Shown here one piece after another: positions 48,031-57,000 of a DNA stretch of 64,000 nucleotides (the first letter of the stretch is position 1; each line of letters starts with the position of its first letter). The position numbers were made by a program, and so were the translations under genes. This DNA is from Rhizomonospora bruguierae (lineage in GTDB: Bacteria; Actinomycetota; Actinomycetes; Mycobacteriales; Micromonosporaceae): assembly GCF_018397995.1 (NCBI RefSeq), contig NZ_BBQH01000034.1, positions 1 to 64,000 of the forward strand. Reading direction: 5' to 3'. Below the pieces are notes generated by a model, which worked only from the letters and a program-made list of their open reading frames with translations, was not told where the DNA came from and made no database searches.

Positions 48031-49206
48031 TCAGCCGACCGTGGAGCCGAAGACCTCCTCGCGGACCGCGTCGAGGGCGGTGCGCAGCGCCCCGGTGAGC
48101 ACCGGCTCCTCGGTGACCTCGGTGACCAGCACCCGCGGCGCGGTGAGCGTGATCGCGGCCACCTCGTGCTGGACCCGCTCGGCCAGGGCGCTCCCGCCCG
48201 CCTGGCCGATCTCGCCGGCCAGCACCACCAGCGGCGGGTCGAGCACCACGCAGATGCTCGCCACGCCGAGCGCGAGCCGGGCGGCGACCGCGTCCAGGAA
48301 CGGGCCGCCGCGGGTGCCGGCGGCGATGGCGGCGCGGACCGCGGCCGCGGCGCTGGACGCCCGGAAGCCGTGCTCGCGGGCCAGGGCGCGGACCGCCTCC
48401 GCCGCCGCGATCTGCTGGAACGCACCCTTGCTGCGCCGCCACACGTCGCGCGGGACGGGCGCGCCGGCCACCGGCAGGTACCCGATCTCACCGGCCGCGC
48501 CGCTGCTGCCGCGGTGCAGCCGACCGCCCAGCATGACCGCCAGGCCGACGCCGCCGGCCGCCCACACCAGGGCGAAGTCCGAAACGCCGCGGGCGGCGCC
48601 GATCTCCGACTCGGCGACCGCCGCCAGGTTCACGTCGTTCTCGAACAGGACGGTGGTGTCCAGGTCCTCGCGCAGCGCGGCGAGCAGCCCCCGGTGCCAG
48701 CGGGGCAGGTTCCAGGCGAACGCGATGTCGCCGGTGGCCGGGTCCACGAGGCCGGGCGTGCCGAGCACCACCCGACGGATGCTCGACAGGTCCGCCCGGG
48801 CGGTGCCGGCGACCTCGATCACCGCGTTGTGCACCACCCGCAGCGGGTCGTCGGTGTCCTGGGTGGACTGCTCGACCCGCCCGGTGACCTGGCCGGTGAT
48901 GTCCGCGCAGGCGGCCACCACCCGGTCCGCCCTGACGTCCACCCCGACCACGTGGGCGCTGTTCGGCGCGACCGCGTAGAGCTGGGCGTTCGGCCCGCGC
49001 CCGCCGGCCTGCTCGCCGACCCGGGTGACCAGCCCGCGCTCCTCCAGCCGCTCCACCAACTGGGACGCGGTGACCTTGCTCAGCCCGGTCAGCTCGCCGA
49101 GCTGCGCGCGGGTCAGCGGGCCGCGGGCCAGCAGCAGCTCCAGCGCGGACCGGTCGTTCAACGCGCGCAGCAGGCGGGGGGTACCGGGGAGCCGCGGGGA
49201 GCCCAT
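48031..49206 (-). CDS. ROK-family transcriptional regulator (zinc motif absent)
   Basis: 391 aa. An N-terminal winged helix (about 12-65, LTRAQLGELTGLSKVTASQL) precedes a ROK domain with VVGVDVRADRVV, VLGTPGLVDPATGD and ENDVNLAAVAE. The cysteines of the ROK zinc loop (C-x-C-G-x2-G-C-x-E) are missing; the equivalent stretch reads VPRDVWRRSKGAFQQ. It is a DNA-binding regulator rather than a kinase. It diverges from a GH3 hexosaminidase gene, with a ROK-like palindrome in the gap, so it probably controls that gene and itself in response to an amino-sugar or glucoside. Confidence 0.9.
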   Translation of the reverse strand: MGSPRLPGTPRLLRALNDRSALELLLARGPLTRAQLGELTGLSKVTASQLVERLEERGLVTRVGEQAGGRGPNAQLYAVAPNSAHVVGVDVRADRVVAACADITGQVTGRVEQSTQDTDDPLRVVHNAVIEVAGTARADLSSIRRVVLGTPGLVDPATGDIAFAWNLPRWHRGLLAALREDLDTTVLFENDVNLAAVAESEIGAARGVSDFALVWAAGGVGLAVMLGGRLHRGSSGAAGEIGYLPVAGAPVPRDVWRRSKGAFQQIAAAEAVRALAREHGFRASSAAAAVRAAIAAGTRGGPFLDAVAARLALGVASICVVLDPPLVVLAGEIGQAGGSALAERVQHEVAAITLTAPRVLVTEVTEEPVLTGALRTALDAVREEVFGSTVG

Positions 49207-49224
49207 CAGCCGTCCTCTGGTTTT

Positions 49225-49237
49225 TTAGGAAACCTAA
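49225..49237. promoter_or_regulatory. Candidate ROK operator
   Basis: TTAGGAAACCTAA is a palindrome with perfect 5-base arms (TTAGG/CCTAA) 19 bases from the ROK regulator start, in the divergent gap shared with the GH3 gene. Sites of the TTAGGAAA...CCTAA type are typical of ROK-controlled carbohydrate genes in actinobacteria. The surrounding run of T and A is unusual for this DNA. Confidence 0.55.
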
Positions 49238-49337
49238 CTATTACAGTGGTGCACCTTAACGACAGCCGTAGCGTAGCCGCAGCGAGCGGCGCCACACGGC
49301 CTACGATCAGACAGGTACGCGATCCACCAACCGGGCA

Positions 49338-49351
49338 TGGGAGCGCTCCCC
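49338..49351. promoter_or_regulatory. CebR-like operator upstream of the GH3 gene
   Basis: TGGGAGCGCTCCCC matches the streptomycete CebR box TGGGAGCGCTCCCA at 13 of 14 positions. It lies 32 bases before the GH3 start. CebR is the LacI-family cello-oligosaccharide sensor that represses cellulose-utilisation genes. The box suggests that cellobiose also induces this glycosidase. No cebR gene is in the window. Confidence 0.7.
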
Positions 49352-49382
49352 AGCCTGGTCGGCGGGCACGGGGAGGATGACG

Positions 49383-50834
49383 ATGGCGATGGACCCAGGG
49401 CTGCGCCGGCTGGCGCTGCGGACCCTGCTGGCGGCGTTCCCGGGCACCGTACCGCCGCCGTGGGCGCTGGACCTGGTCGGCGAGGGCCTCGCGGGGCACA
49501 CGCTGTTCGGCTTCAACATCATTGACCCGGCTCAGGTCGCGGCGACCGCCGCCGCGCTGCGCGACGCCCGCCCCGACGTGCTCATCGCCATCGACGAGGA
49601 GGGCGGGGACGTCACCCGCCTGGCCCACCTGACCGGCAGCCCCTACCCCGGCAACGCCGCGCTCGGCGCCATCGACGACCCCGAACTGACCCGCCGGGTC
49701 TACCGCTGCATCGGCGCGGAACTGGCCGGCGCCGGCCTCAACCTGAACCTCGCGCCGACGGTCGACGTCAACACCGCCGACGACAACCCGATCATCGGCA
49801 CCCGCTCGTTCGGCGCCGACCCCGGGCGGGTCGCCGCGCACTCCGCGGCCGCCGTCGAGGGCCTCCAGGAGACCCGGGTCGCCGCCTGCGCCAAACACTT
49901 CCCCGGGCACGGCGCCACGGTCACCGACTCGCACCACGAACTGCCCACCGTGGACGTCCCACCGGCCGTGCTCAAGGCCCGCGACCTGCCCCCGTTCGCC
50001 GCCGTCATCGCGGCCGGGGCGCGGGCCGTGATGACCGCGCACATCCGGGTACCGGCGCTGACCGGCGAGGCGCCGGCCACGTTCAGCCGCGCCGTCCTGG
50101 TCGACCTGCTGCGCGCCGACCTCGGCTTCGACGGCGTCGTGGTCACCGACGCGCTGGAGATGAAGGGCGCGGCCGGGGCGGCCGGCGGCGTCGGCCCCGG
50201 CGCGGTCCACGCCCTCAACGCCGGCGCCGACCTGCTCTGCATCGGCGCGCGGGTCGACGCCGGCCTGATCGAGCACGTGCTGGACGAGATCGTCGCCGCC
50301 GTCCGCGACGGGCGCCTGCAGCGGGCCCGGATCGAGCAGGCCGCCGCCCGCACCGCCGACCTGGCCGCCTGGACCGCCGCCGCCGGCACCCCCGAGGCCG
50401 GCCCACCCGACCTGGGGTACGCCGCGGCCCGCCTCGCGGTACGGATCGAGGGCTCGCTGGACGGCTTCGACCACCCGCTCGTCGTCCAACTCGAATCGTC
50501 CTCCACGATCGCCGAGGGGCGGGTCCCCTGGGGTCTCGGCCCGCACCTCAACGGCACCGAGCAGCTTCGGGTCGTCGCCGCCGAGGTCGACCCCGCCGCC
50601 ATCCGGGCCGCCGCCGCCGGCCGCCCGATCGTCTTCGTCGGCCGCCACACCCACCGGGTACCGGGGGCCGCCGCGCTGGTCGAATCCCTCGCCGTCGACC
50701 ACCCGGTCGCGCTGGTCGAGATGGGCTGGCCGGCCACCTGGCGACCGGCCGGCGCATGGGCCTTCGTCACCACCTACGGCGCCAGCCACGCCAACGGCCG
50801 CGCCGCCGCCCAGGCGCTCAACCTCGCGGCCTGA
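49383..50834 (+). CDS. GH3 beta-N-acetylhexosaminidase-type glycosidase
   Basis: 483 aa, with no signal peptide. The GH3 NagZ motif KHFPGHGATVTDSHHELP (His/Asp dyad for acid/base) and VVVTDALEMKGA (Asp nucleophile) are intact. A C-terminal domain from about 350 is the extra domain of two-domain NagZ-like enzymes. It should cleave terminal beta-GlcNAc, or related glucosides, from oligosaccharides in the cytoplasm, for chitin use or wall recycling. ATG 49383 is chosen over 49377, because GGGAGG abuts the latter. Two operators (ROK and CebR types) lie upstream. It overlaps the convergent nhaA by 17 bases. Confidence 0.9.
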   Translation: MAMDPGLRRLALRTLLAAFPGTVPPPWALDLVGEGLAGHTLFGFNIIDPAQVAATAAALRDARPDVLIAIDEEGGDVTRLAHLTGSPYPGNAALGAIDDPELTRRVYRCIGAELAGAGLNLNLAPTVDVNTADDNPIIGTRSFGADPGRVAAHSAAAVEGLQETRVAACAKHFPGHGATVTDSHHELPTVDVPPAVLKARDLPPFAAVIAAGARAVMTAHIRVPALTGEAPATFSRAVLVDLLRADLGFDGVVVTDALEMKGAAGAAGGVGPGAVHALNAGADLLCIGARVDAGLIEHVLDEIVAAVRDGRLQRARIEQAAARTADLAAWTAAAGTPEAGPPDLGYAAARLAVRIEGSLDGFDHPLVVQLESSSTIAEGRVPWGLGPHLNGTEQLRVVAAEVDPAAIRAAAAGRPIVFVGRHTHRVPGAAALVESLAVDHPVALVEMGWPATWRPAGAWAFVTTYGASHANGRAAAQALNLAA

Positions 50835-52008
50835 CCGGTCCGGCGCGGGCCCGGGCGGTCCGCCGGCGCAGCAGGCCGACGGCGATCAGCGACGCGGCCG
50901 TGGAGGCGGCGAGGACCGCGGCGGCGGCCCGGTCCTGCGCGGCCGCGTCGGGCAGGGCCAGCCGGGCGACCAGCAGGCTCACCGTGTACCCGATGCCGCC
51001 CAGCACCGCCACCGGCAGCATGTCGCCCCAGCCGACGCCGGCCGGCAGCCGGCCCACGCCCAGCCGCACGGCCAGCCAGGCACCGCCGAAGATGCCCAGC
51101 GCCTTGCCGACCAGCAGGCCGGCGACGATACCGTGCGCCACCGGGTCGGTCACGGCGGCCCGGGCGGCAGCCAGCGGGATGCCGGCGGCGGCGAGCGCGA
51201 ACAGCGGCACGGCGAGCCCGGCCGAGAACGGGTGCAGGCGGTGCTCGAACCGCTCCGCGAGCGACTCCTCCTCCCCGGCCGCCGGGCGGACCGGGGTGAG
51301 CAGGCCGAGCAGGATGCCGGTGACCGTGGCGTGCACCCCCGACGCGTGGACGCAGCCCCACGCGGCCACCCCGAGCGGGACCAGCAGCCAGACCCAGCGG
51401 CGCCGGGCGGCGTACCCGTAACCGGCGCACAGGGCCAGGCCGGCCAGCAGCCACCACGGGCGCAGGTCCCGGGTGAACAGCGTGGCGATCAGCGCGATCG
51501 CACCGAGGTCGTCGATCACCGCCATGGACAGCAACAGCACCCGCACACCGGACGGCAGCGCCGACCCGGCCAGCGCCAGCACCCCGAGCGCGAACGCGAT
51601 GTCCGTGGCCACCGGGATGGCCCACGCCCCGCCCCCGGCCAGGGCGCCCCGCGAGGCGCCGAGCGCCACCAGGGCCGGCACCACCATGCCGCCCGCGGCA
51701 GCGGCGACCGGCAGCGCGGCGGCCCGCCACCCCGCCAGCTCGCCGACGGTCAGTTCGCGCTTGACCTCCAACCCGGCGACGACGAAGAACACCGCCAGCA
51801 GGCCATCGGCCACCCACCCGGACAGCGGCAGGTGCAGGTGCAGCCCGCCCGGCCCGACCTCGGTACCCCAGAACCGGGTGTACGACCCGGCGGCGAGATT
51901 GGCCCAGAGCAGGGCCAGTGCGGTGGCCGCGAGCAGCAACCGGCCACCCGTGGTCTCCTGCCGAAGGAACTCCGTAAGCGCTCCGACCCGCCGACGCATC
52001 TCCCGCAT
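50818..52008 (-). CDS. nhaA: Na+/H+ antiporter NhaA
   Basis: 396 aa, 11-12 membrane helices. VPVATDIAFALGVLALAG and the two Asp of SMAVIDDLGAIALIATLF are the NhaA ion-binding core, and GVHATVTGILLGLL and GGIGYTVSLLVA are conserved helices. It exchanges Na+ for H+. It follows an NhaD/ArsB-type permease gene after 4 bases. ATG 52008 or 51999 could be used; AGGGGG sits directly before the first and nine bases before the second. Confidence 0.95.
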   Translation of the reverse strand: MREMRRRVGALTEFLRQETTGGRLLLAATALALLWANLAAGSYTRFWGTEVGPGGLHLHLPLSGWVADGLLAVFFVVAGLEVKRELTVGELAGWRAAALPVAAAAGGMVVPALVALGASRGALAGGGAWAIPVATDIAFALGVLALAGSALPSGVRVLLLSMAVIDDLGAIALIATLFTRDLRPWWLLAGLALCAGYGYAARRRWVWLLVPLGVAAWGCVHASGVHATVTGILLGLLTPVRPAAGEEESLAERFEHRLHPFSAGLAVPLFALAAAGIPLAAARAAVTDPVAHGIVAGLLVGKALGIFGGAWLAVRLGVGRLPAGVGWGDMLPVAVLGGIGYTVSLLVARLALPDAAAQDRAAAAVLAASTAASLIAVGLLRRRTARARAGPVRPRG

Positions 52009-52012
52009 CCCC

Positions 52013-53305
52013 CTACGCGAAGGCGAAGTACCGCAGCCACAGGTAGGGAACCGCGAGCGCGATCGAAACCGCGGTCACCACGAGCCCGTACCGGGTGAAC
52101 TGCCAGAACGTGATGGGGCGGTGGGCGCGCTCGGCGAGCCCCAGAATGACCACGTTGGCCGAGGCGCCCACCGCCGTGGCGTTGCCACCCAGGTCGGCGC
52201 CCAGCGCCAGGGCCCACCACAGCACGTGCCCGGGCCCGCCGCCGGCGCCGCTGAGGTCCGCCACGACCGGACTCATCGTGGCCACGTACGGGATGTTGTC
52301 CACCACCCCGGACAGCGCGGCCGAGCCGCCGAGCAGGACAATCGACGTCAGCAACGGACGGCCCCCGGCGGCGTCGGCGGCGGCCCGGGAAACCGCGTCG
52401 ATCACGCCGGTGGCGACCAGGCCACCGACCATGATGAACAGCCCGGCGAAGAAGACCAGCGTCGGCCACTCCACGTCCCGGACCACCTCGCCGGCATCCA
52501 ACCGGGACAGCGCGAGCAGCAGCAGGCCGCCGCTCATCGCGACCACCGCCGGGGCCAGCGGAAGCACCGAGTGCAGCACGAACGCGGCGGTCACGGCGCC
52601 CAGCACGGCCATGCTGACGACCAGCAACCGGCGCTCCCGGATGGCGTCCCGCTCGCGCAGGCGCAGCACGTCGGCGACCCGATCGGCGTCGAAGACGAAC
52701 GCCTTGCGGAACAGCACCCGGCACAGCCCCACGAACACCACCAGCAGGACCGCGATGAACGGCGCCAGATGCACCAGGAAATCGTTGTACGTCAGCCCGG
52801 CCCGGGACGCGATGATGATGTTCGGCGGGTCGCCGACCAGGGTGGCCGTGCCGCCGATGTTGGACGCCATCGCCTCGGCGATCAGGTACGGGGCGACCGG
52901 CACCGCCAGCCGGTCGCAGACCAGGAACGTCACCGGCGCGATTAGCAGCACCGTGGTGACATTGTCCAGCGCGGCCGACGCGACCGCGGTCACCAGCACG
53001 AGAATGACCATGACCCGGAACGGCCGGCCACGCGCCCGCTTCACCGACCAGATCGCCAGGTACTCGAACGCGCCGGTGCGCCGCAGCACGGAGACGATGA
53101 GCATCATCCCGGTCAGCAGGAAGATCACGTCCCAGTCGATGCCGGAACCGGCCGAGTAGAACGCGTGCTCCGGATCGGTGACGCCGAGCAGCAGCATCAG
53201 GACGGCGCCGCCGAGCGCCGCCGCCACCCGGTGCACCCACTCGGTCGCGATGAGCAGGTACGCGCCGGCAAAGATCGCCACCGCCACCCAGCCGGTGACG
53301 CTCAC
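52013..53305 (-). CDS. SLC13/ArsB-NhaD-type ion permease
   Basis: 430 aa, about 11 membrane helices. Segments [55 protein letters not shown] and [16 protein letters not shown] are the two pseudo-symmetric halves of the ArsB/NhaD/CitMHS ion-transporter superfamily. It may carry Na+, arsenite or dicarboxylates; pairing with nhaA favours Na+/H+ exchange. GTG 53305 is chosen, with AAAGG nine bases upstream supplied by a repeated element. The frame remains open to 53467 through the repeats, but that stretch is not protein-like. Confidence 0.87.
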   Translation of the reverse strand: MSVTGWVAVAIFAGAYLLIATEWVHRVAAALGGAVLMLLLGVTDPEHAFYSAGSGIDWDVIFLLTGMMLIVSVLRRTGAFEYLAIWSVKRARGRPFRVMVILVLVTAVASAALDNVTTVLLIAPVTFLVCDRLAVPVAPYLIAEAMASNIGGTATLVGDPPNIIIASRAGLTYNDFLVHLAPFIAVLLVVFVGLCRVLFRKAFVFDADRVADVLRLRERDAIRERRLLVVSMAVLGAVTAAFVLHSVLPLAPAVVAMSGGLLLLALSRLDAGEVVRDVEWPTLVFFAGLFIMVGGLVATGVIDAVSRAAADAAGGRPLLTSIVLLGGSAALSGVVDNIPYVATMSPVVADLSGAGGGPGHVLWWALALGADLGGNATAVGASANVVILGLAERAHRPITFWQFTRYGLVVTAVSIALAVPYLWLRYFAFA

Positions 53306-53500
53306 CGGGCTTGCCTTTCGCTCGCGACTGCGGTGCTTCCTCCGCGGCTCTCGCTCGCGACTGCGGTGCTTCCTCCGCGAACACCAACCAGCACGCTCCG
53401 GGCGCTCCTCGCGCTCACCGGGCTTGCCTTTCGCTCGCGACTGCGGTGCTTCCTCCGCGAACACCAACCAGCACGCTCCGGGCGCTCCTCGCGCTCACCG
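53301..53500. repeat. 80-bp direct repeat separating a stop codon and a start codon
   Basis: CTCACCG occurs at 53301, 53414 and 53494. Between the last two lies an 80-base unit; between the first two lies the same unit with an internal 33-base duplication (113 bases). The core CTCGCGACTGCGGTGCTTCC thus occurs three times. On the minus strand each anchor reads CGGTGAG: the 53494 anchor gives the CBS stop (TGA) and the 53301 anchor gives the permease start (GTG). The two genes would be GTGA-coupled without the insert. Confidence 0.88.
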
Positions 53501-53941
53501 TGCCAGCATTCGGTCCAGCAGACCGTCCAGGGTCACGGCGCCGATCATGCGACCGGCCGGGTCCACGACCGCGACCAACGGGCTGCGGGACCGGGCCATC
53601 AGCGCGGCCAACTCCAGCACCGTGGCGTCGGCCGTCACCACGGGCAGCTCGCGCCGCTCCCGGGGGAGCGCCTCGGCCACCGTCCGGTCGCCCAACTCCC
53701 GCAGGAACAGGTCCGCCGCGTCCTCGTCCACGACCCGGGCCAACGCCGGGTCGTCCTGGCAGTAGTCGGGCACCGCCATGCGCAGAACCTGGGTGCCGGG
53801 GAGCACGGTCACCGGGCAGCCCTCGTCGTCCACCACCACCAGGCCGGGCAGATCCTGGCCGGCGAGCAGCCGGGCCGCCTCGATCGCCCGGGTGCGCGGG
53901 TGGACCGTGGGGAAAGGTACAGCGAGATCACCAGCGTGCAC
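53495..53941 (-). CDS. CBS-domain protein
   Basis: 148 aa made of two CBS motifs: about 1-65 (VHPRTRAIEAARLLAGQDLP, LVVVDDEG) and 85-145 (LPVVTADATVLELAALMARS, LVAVVDPAGRMIGAVTLDGL). CBS pairs bind adenosyl nucleotides and often gate transporters. It is the first gene of an apparent operon with the SLC13-type permease and NhaA, so it may sense energy state for ion exchange. GTG 53941 with GGAGG four bases upstream is preferred over the longer frame to 53995. Confidence 0.86.
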   Translation of the reverse strand: MHAGDLAVPFPTVHPRTRAIEAARLLAGQDLPGLVVVDDEGCPVTVLPGTQVLRMAVPDYCQDDPALARVVDEDAADLFLRELGDRTVAEALPRERRELPVVTADATVLELAALMARSRSPLVAVVDPAGRMIGAVTLDGLLDRMLAR

Positions 53942-54040
53942 GGAACCTCCCGGAGCCGTCGTCGAACCCGACGCCGACCAGGCTTCCCGGCACACCTGTC
54001 GGTCACACTACCCGGTCGGGCGGGCAGGGTGACCGGCCCG

Positions 54041-57000
54041 CTACGCCGCCGCCGTCCGAACCAGCGTGCGCACCTGACGCAGCAGCACCGACAGCGCCGC
54101 CAGGTCGGCACCGGAGTCGTCCACCTCCCCGATGGCGACCCGCGCCTGCGCGATCGAGGCGGCGTTGACCTGCTCCCACTGGCTGACCCGGTCCTGGGCG
54201 GAATCCTCCGCGGTGGAGCGCAGAACCTCGCCGGTCAGCGCCGCGAGCGCCGCGTACAGGTCGTAGCGCAGGGCCATCCGGGCCAGGGTCTGCCACCGGT
54301 CCTCGCGCGGCAGGGCGGAGATCTTGGAGAGCAGGTCGTCCACCCGGAAGCGCTCGGAGAGCACGTAGTAGACCTCGGCGACCCTGGCCGGGTCGGTGCC
54401 GGTGCCGGCGGCGGTCTCCAGCACGTCCAGCAGGCCGAAGCCGTAGATCAGCCGGGCGGACCAGGTCGCCAGCTCCGCCGGGACCCGCCGCTGCACCAGC
54501 GCCTCGACGTGCTGGCGCAGCGCCGCCCGGTCCCGCTCCAGGAACAGGTCCTCCATCCGCGGCAGCAGGCCCTCCAGCGGGCCGCGCAGCCGCTCGATCT
54601 CCCCCGGCACGTCCAACGGCGAGCGCCGGTTGCTGATCAACCAGCGGACCGCCCGGTCCATCAGCCGGCGGGCCTCCAGGTAGACGGCGGTCTGCGCGGC
54701 GCTCGGCACCCGGTTGTCCAGCGCCTCCACGGCGGCCCACAGCGCGCGCAGGCCGTACACCTCGCGGACGATCACGTACGCCCGCAGCACGTCGGCGGCG
54801 GTCGCGCCGGTCTCCTCCATCGCCCGGTACACGAAGGAGGTGCCGCCCCGGTTGACCACCTCGTTCACCAGCACGGTGGTGACGATCTCGCGGTGGAGGC
54901 GGTGCCCGGGCATCCGGTCGGCGAAGCGCTCGCGCAGCGGGGTCGGGAAGTACTCGCGCAGCACCTCGTGGGTCCACTCCTCGTCCGGCAGCCCGGACAC
55001 GAGCACCTCGCCCTCCAGCACGATCTTCACGTACGCGAGCAGCACCGCGAACTCGGGCGAGGTCAGGCCGGCGGGGCGGGCCGCCAGTTCCTCGTCCGTG
55101 GGCAGCGCCTCCAGCGACCGGTCCAGCTGGCCGGCCTTCTCGAAGTCGGTCAGCATCCGCCGGTGCACCGGCAGCAGCAGGCCGGACTGCTCCCGGGCGT
55201 TGCCCAGGGCGGTGGCCTGCGCGTAGTTGTCCCGCAGGACCAGCGCCGCCACCTCGTCGGTCATCGCGGCGAGCAGCTCGTTGCGCTCGCCGTCCGGCAG
55301 CGGCGGGTCGGCCAGCAGGATCTTGATGTTGACCTCGCGGTCCGAGCAGTCCACGCCGGCGGAGTTGTCGATGAAGTCGGTGCCGATGCGCCCGCCCCCG
55401 AGCGCGTACTCGATCCGCCCGCGCTGGGTCATGCCCAGGTTCCCGCCCTCGCCGACCACCTTGCAGCGCAACTGCCTGCCGTTGACCCGGATCGCGTCGT
55501 TGGACTTGTCGCCCACGTCCGCGTGGGACTCGGTGCTGGCCTTGACGTAGGTGCCGATGCCGCCGTTGAACAGCAGGTCGACCGGGGCGAGCAGGATCGC
55601 CCGGATCAGTTCGGGCGGGGCGAGCCGGGTCACGTCGTTGGCCAGGCCGAGCGCGGCCCGCACCTGCGGCGTGATCGGGATGGACTTGGCGGTGCGCGGG
55701 TAGACGCCGCCGCCCTCCGAGATCAGCTCCCGGTTGTAGTCGTCCCAGGACGAGCGGGGCAACTCGAACAGCCGGCGGCGCTCCGCGTGCGCGGGGGCCG
55801 CCTCCGGTGACGGGTCCAGGAAGATATGCCGGTGGTCGAACGCGGCCACCAGCCGGATGTGCTCGGAGAGCAGGGCGCCGTTGCCGAACACGTCACCGGA
55901 CATGTCCCCGATGCCGACCATGGTGAAGTCCTGCGCCTGGGTGTCCACGCCCACGCTGAGCCCATCGCTTCCGCTGGCAAGCTCGCGGAAGTGGCGCTTC
56001 ACGGACTCCCAGGCGCCCCGGGCGGTGATGCCCATCTTCTTGTGGTCGTACCCGGCCGACCCGCCGGACGCGAACGCGTCGCCGAGCCAGAACCCGTGCG
56101 CCACCGAGATCGCGTTGGCCGTGTCGGAGAACGTGGCGGTGCCCTTGTCGGCCGCGACCACCAGGTACGGGTCGTCATCGTCGTGCCGGACCACGTCCGG
56201 CGGCGGGACGATCCGGCCGCCGACGATGTTGTCCGTCACGTCCAGCAGCGCCGAGATGAAGCGCTTGTAGCAGGCCACGCCCTCGGCCTGCAACGCCTCC
56301 CGGTCGCCGGGCGACGGCGGCTGCTTCAGCACGAAGCCGCCCTTCGCGCCCACCGGCACGATCACGGCGTTCTTCACCGTCTGCGCCTTGACCAGGCCCA
56401 GCACCTCGGTGCGGAAATCCTCCCGCCGGTCGGACCAGCGCAGCCCGCCGCGCGCGACCCGCCCGAACCGCAGGTGCACGCCCTCGAACCGGGGCGAGTA
56501 CACGAAGACCTCGAACCTGGGGCGGGGCGCCGGGAGCAGGTCCGGTATCGCCTGCGGGTCCAGCTTGAAGGCCACGTAGGACTTGGGACGCCCGTCCGGG
56601 GTCCGCTGGAAGAAGCTGGTGCGCAGGGTGGCCTGGATCAGCTTCAGGAAGCTGCGCAGGATGCGGTCCTGGTCCAGGCTGGTCACCGCGTCCAGCTCGC
56701 CGTCGATCCGCTCCACCACGGCCTTGACCCGCGCCGCCCGCTCCTCGGCGGACCACCGCTCGGCCGGCGAGAACCGGTGCTCGAACAGCCGCACCAGCAA
56801 CTCGGCGAGCCGCGGGTACGCGATGAAGGTGGTCTCGATGTACTTCTGCGAGAAGACCGTGCCGGCCTGGCGCAGGTACTTGGCGTACGCGCGCAGCACC
56901 ACCACCTGGCGCCAGGTGAGCCCGGCCCGCAGCACCAGCTCGTTGAAGCCGTCCACCTCGGCCTCGCCGCGCCAGGTGGCGGAGAAGGCGTTGGCCACCT

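Noticed and set aside
53305-53467. Upstream extension of the permease through the repeats
   Set aside because: The extension is low-complexity repeat sequence ([13 protein letters not shown]); the family start follows GTG 53305.
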